A DNA stretch of 64,000 bases, taken from positions 30,307,366-30,371,365 of the forward strand of contig CM057135.1 of assembly GCA_029964075.1 (NCBI GenBank). Reading direction: 5' to 3'. Positions 1 through 13,652 of this stretch are shown in pieces; position 1 is the first letter of the stretch, and each line of letters opens with the position of its first letter. The DNA is from Patiria pectinifera (lineage: Eukaryota; Echinodermata; Asteroidea; Valvatida; Asterinidae). A program made the translations under genes and the position numbers. The notes beneath the pieces are model-generated. The model saw nothing but the letters and a program-made list of their open reading frames with translations, was not told the DNA's origin and made no database searches.

Positions 1-490
1 ACCACCTGCACGGACTCAATACTCAATATTTTTGAATACATACATACAAATTCCGACTTGATATAAATTAACAAAGTAATTACTCTATACAAGACATGTC
101 TCAAAACTATATACAGGGTTTGTTATGAATTTTATGTACACCAAACATTGAATGAAAGAAAAGAACATACCCAAACATAAGCGTAGTTCAGAGGACCAGT
201 TTGGTCCATGGCAGCTTGGTCGCTTTTATAAGCACTGTTCCCCTTCGAAATTGTTTTACACTTCGGTCTATGAAACTACTCCAAATCCCTCCCCCCTAAA
301 AAACATCTTTCACTCAATTTATTTGTGTTTGGTGGGTGTTTTAACACATATATTAAGTACACTTTTACAATGCTACATTGACAGTTTCTGCCTACATCTG
401 TGCGAGACTAGCCGTACTATCTGGTCTACCACGAAGTAATTCGGCAGCTATAAAATGACTTTTGCTGGATGGAATTTCAGAAGTTGTTGA
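1..490 (-). other. centrin 3' UTR and flank
   Basis: This stretch lies downstream of the centrin stop codon on the minus strand and holds no coding exon that I can support. An AATAAA hexamer on the minus strand (plus-strand positions 318-323), about 170 nt past the stop, is a plausible polyadenylation signal. The short open frame across 152-439 has no recognisable features and sits in this 3' UTR position, so I treat it as noise. Confidence 0.5.
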
Positions 491-3313
<2,823 letters not shown>

Positions 3314-4077
3314 GGTAGCAGGTGGAAATCGTTACTTCAGAAGTTCTGTTTTGCTTCGAAACGGCGGTACAACTTGTCCTACGTGCTCAATAACAAAGAA
3401 TTTGATTGGCTAAATAATAAACATGGCAACCCAACACCCCAAAACCGATGACCAATAAGAAAAGATTTTATATGTTACACCTAAATACACCTCGTTCACA
3501 CCCTTTAAATTGCAATTATATGTTTTATTTCTTTTATTTCAATAATTGTAAATGAAAGAAAGGCCATTTTTATATTTCACATGTATAATATTTATTTTAT
3601 ACAATTGTTGTCATTCACTTGTATCATTTTTATTTTATTTGAGTCATCATCGTTTAATATTTTAATCACTAAATTGGATGAGATACGGGTAGGTGAGGGT
3701 GGTAGCTCCCTCTCTTTATGAAACTGCAGGAAAACAAGGTTTCGAAGACTCGGCTGATAGAGCTCTTGTACACTAAATCTAGAGATACTGCAGGTATAAA
3801 TCCCGCTTCTGTCGATTTTATTCAATTTACCGAACATTGAGACAAGATTAAAACCAAGTCCGACCCCGCCCCCTCTTCTTTTAGTCCATATATTCTGAAT
3901 GGTGAGGTCTGGTTCACCGTAATGTTTACACGTAAAACAGATTGTCATTAAGAGAGGCCAGACTATATTGTTTATTTTTAGTGGAGTCGTCGACTGCTCC
4001 ACATATCTCTGCGGTCGCAACTCACAAATCTGCAGGTTATCAACGAGAACTTGGTCCATCTAGCAGCAGATATTACC
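3314..4077. promoter_or_regulatory. divergent promoter between centrin and NSDHL
   Basis: This 764-bp gap separates the two start codons of a head-to-head pair and should hold both promoters. On the centrin side an inverted CCAAT box (GATTGG, 3404-3409) lies about 95 bp from the ATG, and a second CCAAT occurs at about 3450. Next to the first is CATGGCAACCC (about 3422), which on the minus strand reads GTTGCCATG, a good half of the RFX X-box found in ciliary gene promoters. That suits a basal-body gene, but only one half-site matches well. No TATA box is evident. Long minus-strand open frames here have no family features and are rejected. Confidence 0.45.
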
Positions 4078-7000
4078 ATGGTAGGTACTGTTGTTTACTG
4101 TGGCAAAAGAAGGCTTTAGTGCTGTTCGTTTTGGTTTGTGTTGTTCTATTAAATAGTAGTTTTTGGCACCTGCCAAATGCGCAACTGACTGTGCTGTGAC
4201 TCGACCGAGAAAGGACAGGTGTTTGTTGCGGGCGTGGGCTAGGGGGATCAGGGGAGGGTGATATATGATGATTGTTTTCTATTTAGCCTGTACATGATTG
4301 ATAAAATGTTATAAAAATTATGGTAAGAACACATCACCCTGCTACAGTATTCTTGAAGTTAACATGGGTCATACACAGCCTTGTTTTAAACTTGAATTCA
4401 CAGGCACAGTGTTCAGACATGAAGAATTGTCAATATTTACACTTGATTCCAAAGATCAAAAAGCTAAAGAGCACTGTCTAAATCGGCCCAAAATAGTTAA
4501 CAAGCAAACACAAAGTATTTGCTGATTCCAAAGATGACTGATTGGAAGTTAAAAATATATTTATAAAATTATAAATACATTTTTAACTTTACCTTTTTTT
4601 TGTAAGTAAAGCATTCAGGTTTAAAAATAATGCTGGTATGTGTCAACAAAAGAACACAAATCACTGTGTGTTCTAAATGCTGGTATTTAGTTTCGACACA
4701 AATTGTACCAGTGACTTTTTATACAATCTAATCTGTAGTTTGTAGTCAGGAAGGTTTATATGTGGACTTCAAAAATTTCTGTATCAGACCAATCAGTAAC
4801 CGAAATACACTCTGAACAATATGGTGATGCCTTAGACTTTGTTTGTTTTTTAAATTAGATGTATATTATTTAACTTATTTGTATGATCTCTTGCATCGTT
4901 TGGATTCAGAATCTTAAATTTTCTCAAATCTCTGATTATTGTGAAGGTCCATCTCAACTTGCAAGAATCTTTTACCTTTTTTCTTTCATAAATACAATTT
5001 ATGATGCAATTGTAGATCCTTACTCTTTCTTTTTTTCCACCAATAGGGGAAGCAGTGCACCGTGATTGGTGGATGCGGTTTCCTTGGCCGCCATCTTGTC
5101 GAGGGCCTGCAGGAGCGCGGCTACACCGTCAACGTGTTTGACATCAAAAGCACGTTTGAAGATGAGCAAGTCAGATTCTTTATAGGGGATCTGTGCTCCA
5201 AGGAGGTGAGTGCGCAACCAGTAGAGGCCGCTCTTCAATTACATTTTGGGAATGGAGTTTCTGACCAGTGGTCCTATGAAAAATATTAACAGATTTAATA
5301 AATTTGACAGAATATGTATTTATGGACGAATTGATTTTTTGTTCTGTTTTATGTGTTTTATCATATTTGTTTTATCCTTTGATGGCCCTCTGCTCATGCT
5401 CAGAATAACTTTGCGCTTGTACCATTTTTCTTGAATAGGAATTGCTGCCTGCTGTCCAAGGGTCAGAGGTCGTCTTCAACTGTGCGTCACCACCACCATC
5501 CAGTAATAACAAGTAGGATTAAGATTCCAGTCTTTTGTTATGTTGTGCAATAAACTCAAACTATATGTTATTTTATAAATATCGAGTTCAATTTTAATAA
5601 ATGAATTTGGGAACATGATATACTTGTACACATTGATGTTCTTAATTGTACACACTCAGTGGGCATACAACTGATTTTCCCTTTGATCGTGACAAATATT
5701 GGAATCGACACAAAAAAATAAAGTTACTCATGTTGTAATTGGGTTCCTCAACTAATGACAAAATGTTATGTGAAAAAATTTTTAAAAACCAAAAACAAAT
5801 AATTCCTATTTACTTTTTTCGTCTTTATTCCAAACAGAGAGCTCTTTTACAAGGTGAACTTTGATGGCACAAAAAACATCATAGACACATGCAAGGCTGC
5901 TGGCGTAAAGGTAATAATGTGAATACTAATTTATTTCAAACCTTTCTTGTGTGATCATGTTAAAGTACATTCTTAACTATGCACTTCATGGGGTTTTTTT
6001 CCAACAGAAATTAGTCCTGACAAGTAGTGCCAGTGTAATATACGAAGGCAAGGACATTGAAGATGGTAACGAAGATCTACCTTATGCCAGTCAGCCCATC
6101 AATTACTACACAGAAACAAAGATATTACAAGAACAAGTAAGTACCAGTACATTTTTCAACACTTTCCTTTCCCAACCTATCTGAAATTTTATGCTGGTAC
6201 AATTTTTTGTTCAACTCAGTTTTCAAGGAGGTGCTAAATTTCTACTTAACTACTTTAACCCAGTTAGCAAAAAGTAGCTCATAACCAGTAACAAGAGATA
6301 TACAACATATAACACTTTGGCGGTTATTGACCTGAACTTCAGCTAAGCAAATTTGTGTGCAATTTTTTTGTAAGCTCTACAAAGTTTGCCAGAAAATATA
6401 AAATTTAATATACCAGCATTTTTCTATCATTTGTATGGTGTAGTTGGCAAAATGACTTAAAAAGCAAATGTCTCGATAAAAACTACAATTTTATCTCTGT
6501 TTTTGCTGTTTATTATAGGTTGTTCTTGAAGCAAACAGTCCTGATTTCCACACCGTGGCCATCAGGCCACACGGAATCTTCGGCCCAAGAGATCCCCAAC
6601 TTGTTCCTACTCTGGTGGAGACGGCTCGAGCTGGCAAGACCAAATTTATGATTGGGTGAGAATTTCAAATGAATTTCACTGGTACATATTAGATTTGTTG
6701 GAAATCTTTGGTACTTCTGGTTGCTGTTTTGTTGTTGTTGTTGTTGTTGCCAAACCAGGACTTGAACCTCTTAACTTATATCCTCACTGCCAAAAATTTA
6801 AATATACTTTGGGATATTGAGTGAAAAATCAGTGTCTCTAAAAGCAGTGAAGTATAATATCCAAAGTTATTATCGAGTTATTAAAAAAAATCCTTCTGTG
6901 ATTTTCATTCCCATTCAATCTAGGGATGGCAAGAACCTTGTTGATTTCACCTATGTCAAGAATGTCGCACACGGGCATATCCTAGCAGCTGAGAAACTCG

Positions 7001-7800
7001 GCAAAGACTCCCCGGTTTGTGGAAAGGTAGGGAAAGGTTTTCCTGTTTCTCAAGAAATATTGAGACCTTCTGTCTCAAAGTCCAACCAAGGATCTAACAC
7101 ACAGAAACAAAGTATGAATGACATTCAAATTTAGGCTGCTGTGTTGGTATTATGCTACTTCAGTATATTTTAAGGAAGCAAGAATTTTTCCATGTTTATA
7201 ATTGGCGTTTTAAGAGAGTTTGATTATACAGGCTTGGATCCAACTCAATAAACACAACCTCTTTTGTTTGTATTATGAAGTATGGATTATCACATGTTTT
7301 TCATCAACTGAACTATTAGAAATATCACATGAATTCATGTTTAATTTGGAGCCACTAGATTTTTCAAAGTCAGTGTTGGAAGAGTTGTTATAATTAAGTC
7401 ACAAACTATGAGTTATTTGACCCCTGTTTTTCATATTTCTGTTGTTTTTTTTCCTCCGCAGCCGTACCACATCACCAACGACGACCCAATCCCCTTCTGG
7501 TCCTTCATGACCCGCCTCCTAGTTGGTCTCCAGTACCCGCCCCCGAAATACCACCTCCCCTACGCCCTCATCTACTACCTGGCCCTCTTCCTGCAGCTCG
7601 TCTGTTGGCTCCTGTCTCCGTTTGTCGCCCTCAAGGTGACCTTCACGCCCATGACGGTCGCGCTGGCCGGCACGTTCCATTACTACAGTTGTGAGCGAGC
7701 CAAGAGAGACATGGGATACAAGCCCTTAGTCGGCCTGGACGAGGCTATACAGAAGACTGTCGAGAGCTATCCGCACTTGAGAAATCCCAAGGCACAATAG
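4078..7800 (+). CDS. NSDHL: sterol-4-alpha-carboxylate 3-dehydrogenase, decarboxylating (NSDHL)
   Basis: This is an NAD(P)-dependent short-chain/3-beta-HSD family enzyme that removes the C4 carboxyl group from sterol intermediates at the ER or lipid-droplet membrane, downstream of SC4MOL. Exons: 4078-4080 (ATG only, inferred), 5047-5205, 5439-5512, 5838-5910, 6008-6136, 6519-6655, 6924-7026 and 7462-7800; all phases fit, giving 338 residues. The Rossmann motif VIGGCGFLG is at residues 7-15, the Ser-rich strand TSSASV at 108-113 and the catalytic YxxxK at Tyr137/Lys141. [15 protein letters not shown] is the family signature. A hydrophobic span at about 261-285 is the membrane anchor. Human NSDHL is 373 residues; the difference is nearly all in its N-terminal extension, which is absent here. 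The start is the weak point: ATG-GTAGGT at 4078 gives the right phase, but a missed upstream exon is possible. Confidence 0.93.
6731..6749. repeat. (GTT)n microsatellite in NSDHL intron 6
   Basis: Six GTT units in a row. Just downstream, GGACTTGAACC (about 6758) reads on the minus strand as GGTTCAAGTCC, a B-box-like sequence. This could be the remnant of a minus-oriented tRNA-derived SINE whose A box is gone. Confidence 0.45.
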
Positions 7801-9151
7801 CAAACAATCGTCTTCGTTTTAGAAATGCCCCTTTTACTAATCGACCGATCTATTAAAACACTTGCATCTCTGTAATGCTAGACTGAGGGTTCCAGCCGCC
7901 TGCGTCATACGCACATGCACGCATGTCGGACTTTCAAGCACACATGTTGAACATTAATCACCGCTGTGATTGGGCAAACACTTTATCAGGCGGGGCTTAA
8001 CGGATCGACCTATTAGTCATGCATCTTGTGGTAAGCCGGTTGATAAATGACCTAGAGCAGCAGTCAATATGTACGCAATTTAAAAAAAAAATGAGAAAAT
8101 AATGTCTTAAAAGTTGATGGTTTAATATGCCTCATTATAAACATGAAATTAATCTCGTTGTGTAACAGCTTATAAATATGTATTTAATACTAATCAGTTA
8201 TTTGTAATACCAAATATCAGTGTGCTGTTTTTCATTTGCCAAGAAATGAAGATTCGTCAAGTATAAAGGGCTTTTGATGGATTTTTAAAAATTGATATTT
8301 TTTTTTTTTAAATGGCAACTTCTATTTGTGTCTGATAGAAATGAACAAACTAATAAATTTGCATACTTCAGACTTGAGAGAAGTTTAAGCCCAAAGTCTT
8401 AACTTTGCATGTGTTAAGAATATTGGTCAGTTTGAGAATTTTTCACTTAACAGCACAGCACAGCACAGCACATTGCCGACAAGTGGACTTGCACTACATA
8501 GTCTGGTTAATTTATTATTTTTAAAGACGGCAACACAACATAAACGATGTAGAAAAAAACAAGCAATGCTGACACTACACATCAATCTGAATTCCTTGAA
8601 TATTACACAAGTCAATTGAAATGGGATAATAAAACGATGTCCCGTGACGTAGGAAATAGCTCAAGACAGAGATAAACCCAACCGTGACTGTGAAGATAGT
8701 ACACAATTATCGACATATGGTAATTGGACAACGTGCACTGTAGATTAAGACATCTGGAGGCTGTGCCATCGTACTTCAAGGTCGTTATCGTCGGCATAAT
8801 CCTGTCGGATCTGTTTCTAATACAGGCCATGCATCAAGTGTGTCTTGCTTCAGGTCTCGGTTTTAAAAAAAGAAATTCCTTGGCCGCGAAGGAAAGGTCA
8901 AATTTCAGATCTATTTTGTTGCGGAGTGATTAGAGAGAGAAGTATCCAGGAGACATTACCGTGTTGAAGTTCACTTTACTACTGAAGTGACGCTGAGAAT
9001 GAAAGGATGTTTTGTGCAGTACTAGCACACTAAGCACAGGCCAGTGTTACAAATTGAACTTAATATCGATGGTCAGTTGTGCTTCAGTAAGAATAAAGGA
9101 GTTGTGTGCATCACAGGCTGTTAAATTTGGAGATTGCTTCGAGAGTGCATC
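7801..9151. other. NSDHL 3' flank and FGF upstream region
   Basis: No gene is recognised in this 1.35-kb interval. Candidate NSDHL polyadenylation signals are ATTAAA at 7852 and AATAAA at 8352. A (CAGCA)4 microsatellite occupies 8451-8470. The FGF 5' UTR and promoter should lie in the last few hundred bases. An in-frame TAA at 9122-9124 closes the FGF frame just above its ATG. Confidence 0.4.
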
Positions 9152-11018
9152 ATGTCGACGTTTTCCGTGTTTCCGTTGAGAGAGTATTACTGCAAGTCGG
9201 GATATTATCTCAAGATTGACGGAGATGGGGAAGTGGGCGGGGCCAATCAGTCTGGAGACAAAAACGGTAAGAAACTGTAGCTACATCGTCAGTGACTGTA
9301 ACTCACAATTATCATCTACATCTTCTCTATCGATGAATAAAAAATACCCTTATTGTCCAATTGTCTTATTGTAGCACGCCATTTTTTTGGGGGGGGGGGG
9401 TTGTAGCAATTTGCAGTGCTCACTAGCTCTGTAAAATTGAGGGAAATTTTATTGTGCTAGACTTGAAGACTTGCTTATGGGAGAAAAGGGATATTGCAGT
9501 ATTTTTTTTTTACGAGATGTGGATATTTTAAGAACAACTGGTTTACTTCATTTGCTCTATTGGTATTCAAGACCATGTCACTTTGTTCATACCAGTTTTG
9601 TTTTCAAACATTTTGTTTTTATATTTCAGCTGTGTTTGAAGTTAATACAGTGACGTGCGGTGTAGTCACTCTGAAGGCAATCAAGTCGGGAATGTATCTT
9701 GCAGTCGACGAAAAGGGAAAAACACATGGACAGGTATTTGAAACATGATCATCACAAAACACCTTGAATCCTAAATGCTGATTGGTCAATCCATGACATG
9801 ATATTTTTAAATACTACATCATCCAAATTGTAGAGTGCAAATACATGTAGTGCTATAGCATATATTTCACTGCTTTACTCACTTTGAACCATCTATTCAA
9901 AAAACATGAAGCATTCAGTGAGGATCACCATGCGAGTCTTTAAAATATAATCACTTTTCCTTGAATCTCAAGACAACCAATCTTGAAGTTTTTTTTAAAT
10001 TGTTCAAAACTTTTGTGAAAGAAGTTTCTTTTGTGAAAGAAGTGGGCCTTTTTTGGTTCAAAAACCGCCTGTGGGCACTGGGCAAATGCAGCTTAAAAAA
10101 ACATTAACAAAATTTTGGCTGAAGAAAAATGCTTAAAATATATACATGTACCACAGCAGGACTTATGTGTGTGTGTGTGGGGGGGGGGGGGGGGAAAAAA
10201 CTAAAATAGCACAGAGTTTTTGATATGTTTACCAGTCATTAATGCTCTTGTAATCAAATCTGTAAGGAATGTAAAGAATGATATAATTGCGAGTCCAGCT
10301 GCAGCTTGTCGTGTTTTATCATCTGATTTCACACTCAATCTGCCAATGGGTGAAATATGACAAACTACATGTATACGCTCCTATCAACACTGGAATATGA
10401 GCTTGGTGACGACAAAATGGTTCATAGACAACAAAGAAAACTAACCACATTCTAATAAATGTCTCAAAGCTGTTTTAATTGGTAAACATTAAAACCTGGC
10501 CAAGTTCATTTTATAGCTTTGTCATAAATTATTATTTTATTTGGGAAATTGGGCACAAATTATATGGCACTTAAGCGTCTCGATAAGCGTCTGATATTAA
10601 AATATCAGAACTTTCTTGAAATATTGTTTCAGTGGAGAAATTAGGGGGATGATAAACCAACTTTTGGTTGATAAAATTGTATAAATTTATTGATACAGAC
10701 TCAATGATCATCTGTTTTTCCAACTCGCAGGCCCACCTGGACGAATCCTGCGAGTTTATTGAGAAGTTTGACCCGTCCGGCCGCTACACCGTCTTCCAGC
10801 CCCGTCGTTTTGCTGCCCAGGGATGGCATGTCGGTCTGGGAAAACACGGCCAGGCCAGACCAGCTCACAAGATTGAGGAGGACCAGAAGTGTGCTCATTT
10901 CATTCCCCGGGCCGTGGGTGGGGTCAGCAGCGGTGGGGGACCGGGGGCTGGTGGGGGATTTGACTTGGACCTTCTGGAGGAATTGGGATTCACACCTGGC
11001 ACTGGCCTTGGGTCCTGA
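9152..11018 (+). CDS. fibroblast growth factor family protein, FGF1-like, no signal peptide
   Basis: Three exons (9152-9266, 9630-9733, 10731-11018) encode 168 residues forming an FGF-type beta-trefoil. Anchors are REYYCKSGYYLKIDGDGEV (residues 10-28), SGMYLAVDEKGKTHGQ in the middle, and the segment with CEFIEKFDPSGRYTVF then GWHVGLGKHGQ and FIPRA, the order seen in FGF1/FGF2. The two intron positions also divide the core as in vertebrate FGFs. The PROSITE-type FGF signature is only partly kept: Ser precedes the conserved Cys. There is no signal peptide, and an in-frame TAA 27 nt above the ATG rules out a longer N-terminus within this exon. FGF1 and FGF2 also lack a signal and leave cells by a non-classical route; the same is inferred here. 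A Gly/Ser-rich stretch and an acidic-hydrophobic tail (about 138-168) follow the core and extend beyond FGF1 (155 residues). Orthology within the FGF family is not resolved. Confidence 0.85.
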
Positions 11019-11084
11019 ATAGAGCTATTTCATGAATTTAAATAGGACCACGGTAACCTGCCAAAGCTATAGTCTATTCAATAA

Positions 11085-11285
11085 CAAGTCATGCCACAAG
11101 TCAATCACAAGTCAGTCACAAGTCAATCACAAGTCAATCACAAGTCAATCACAAGTCAGTCACAAGTCATAAGTCGGTCACGTACAGTTCGTGTGAATAG
11201 CTTGTGACTTGACTTGAGACCAACTGATTGACTTGAGATGACTTGTGAGGAGTGCGACTGACTTGTTACTTGTAACAGCATATTT
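11085..11285. repeat. CAAGTCA/TGACTTG foldback repeat
   Basis: The left arm is a run of about seven CACAAGTCAATCA-like words with a period near 10-11 bp. After the junction GTGTGAATAGCTTGTGACTT the right arm continues with the inverted words TGACTTG and ACTTGTG. The two arms can pair as a hairpin. Related blocks occur elsewhere in the window (930-1170, 20095-20400, 25310-25560, 46685-46905, 62770-62910). Confidence 0.6.
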
Positions 11286-13364
11286 AGAGAATGTTTTCAC
11301 CCAAAACTAGAATATTTGTTTTAAAGTGAATACTTATCTGTGATACTAATTTTTCCCCAAAGAAACATAGAGTTCCGGTACTGGTTGGAGTTCAAATGAC
11401 CAACATAGCAAGCCAATTTAGAATTTCTTTTGACGACATGAAATAAAAACACTTGATTGGAAGCACATTTTTCACTTTCCAAAAAAGGAATCTTTATTAA
11501 AATATCTGCAAATCTTTACAGTGTTCAGGTGAAGGAAATATACAGGCCCATCAGTAACACTGATGACGTCACATTATTATACAAAAAAAAACCACCTTTA
11601 CAGGAGCACATTTTGAGTCTTCCCTTGTTACTGGATCATTGCAAAGAATTCAGATTAATTTAAAAAACTTTTTTACATAATTAATAAACTTTTTAACCAT
11701 ATGTAATTTGTGAGACTTTAGTAAATACTTCTGCAAATTCAAAAATTGGAGGAAAAAAATCATGTGTAAGAACATTGGAATTTTAAGGCAAAAGATTTCA
11801 ACAGCTATGGGATTTTTTTTCTTGCGTAAACACTGCAGCCATGTTTGTTCAGTTCCCTGAATGCATACAGCACATCACCACAGAGTTGGACCCCACAATT
11901 CAGGCACCAGCCTACTTTTGAGGCACAAGGTTCGTATTTTATGCGTAGCAAAAAACAAAGATGGCTGAAGTACGATTCTGTACAAAAAACATTCTGATCA
12001 ATTATTCCAAGCATTATTGATAAAGTAGAAGAATAAAAATCTTCCAATAAAAACCTCACAAAAAAGCAGAAATCCCCCAAATTCTGCATCCCTTTCTGTA
12101 ATAAAGTTTCACATTTCAGCATGGCAGGGCATGGATAATGGAAGAAAATACCAGGTTTCTTTTCATTGAAACAAACCCCTCCAATCGACTTCTCTCTGTA
12201 AAGCCGGTTTATACATCGGACCAATGCAAATGCAAAGCCTAAGTTGAAATGTGTTCAACTTCTGCAAATTTGCAGTCCGAAAACTTGTGATGACGTCACA
12301 AATTCATGTTTGTGGTCACTTTCGCTCTGAGTATGCACCGGCTGTTACACTAATTACGCACAAACCTACTCGCTAATTACAAAAGATTTGTGAGACATCA
12401 TACGGAAGCTATCGTGAAATTTCCCTTCACTTAAAACATGTCTACGTGATGAAGAAATATGCCAATACAAGTCTTCTCTTTAGTTGTGTCTTCTTTGGAT
12501 GTTTCATCAATCAAAATTGAGGCCAGCTCTGTTACTATGAGTAATGATTTCTTTTTGTGTCAGCCAATTATAAACATAAGCGTTTACAAAAAAAATTATT
12601 TTGCTGCAAAATGAAACTTAACAAGATATCATTTACATGAAAATTATTAAGTGAAAAAAAATCAGCAATGCGTGGTTTCGGGCTGTCATATTACATAAGA
12701 CTCATAATTTACAGAGCAACAACTACTGGTTGAAAAGTTATTAGCTTTCCGTGTTTCGCTGTATATGGCCATATCCTTCTTGATCCCCTTTTCTTATATT
12801 AGCTCCGCCCCTAGTGGAGTTGTAAATTGATTTATCATATACTAGAAAAGGGCACTATCTACTACCTTTAGTGCAGCATTGGCATTAATATTGAACTTAA
12901 TAAAACAGTATGAATATGGACCGTGATTAATTACTCTCGGGGTTCGGTGTAAGTAACAAAAATACTGATGCACAACAATCTACAATAAAACAAACTTTCA
13001 ATTTCAGAAACATATCTAGCGGTGTTTAATAACAAGCTTTGTGATTGCTGATGTGGACAAGATATGTTTTAATGTAAACACACAAAATATTTTGTAAACG
13101 AGAAAACACCGAATACAAAACTTGATCTACTATTCAAACGTATGATACTTCAACAATTTTTTTCCACAACAAAGCACTGACATAATTGATTACAAAAAAC
13201 TGCGTGGGATGAGTGGAAGTTGAACAGGATTGTGAGGTCATGTTTTTGTGTACTGCAGGACCATTATGGAAGTTTGTGACGCATTTTCAAGAAGCTGGTA
13301 AAAATACAATCTTACTAAGCGGAAAAGAGTTCTACTTGGCAAAAATAGCAACAATCACTCATAC

Positions 13365-13652
13365 CATGGCCCACTTTCGCAGTGTTACTTAACAGTAAGC
13401 AGCAAAGTTTTGCTAACCAGAGCAGAAAATAGTGCTTAACTTGAAAACTATTTCACGGCATGGATGTACTAAAGGTTGCAAGGGTATGGAGATTTCTATT
13501 GTTACGTCACTGATCTAAGCAACTTTTTCCTCTTGAGGTAAGCATGCTTTTTTTCTGTGCTTACTGCTTATGGTCTCCATGGTATAGACAGAGGCTCTGT
13601 TAGCAGAATATCATGTGCTTAGCAGCGCTATGAAAATAAAATTGGGTTCAAA
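13365..13652. mobile_element. CCAATTT/GCTTA-type MITE, copy 1
   Basis: The interior matches the 24272-24534 element: both contain a TTCACGGC(A/G)TGGATGT segment, then TGGAGATTTCTATT, a GAGGTAAG segment and a ...GGTCTCCATG segment in the same order. The right end reads CTTAGCAGCGCTATGAAA, as in the other copies. It is non-coding and about 290 bp, in the FGF-PAN3 spacer. Confidence 0.6.

Noticed and set aside
3592..4059. 155-codon minus-strand frame between centrin and NSDHL
   Set aside because: It is AT-rich, lacks motifs and lies in the divergent promoter; no splice or start evidence.
11805..12224. 139-codon minus-strand frame in the FGF-PAN3 spacer
   Set aside because: No domain, no clear start context and no splice partners; Cys/Phe-rich composition typical of chance frames in AT-rich DNA.
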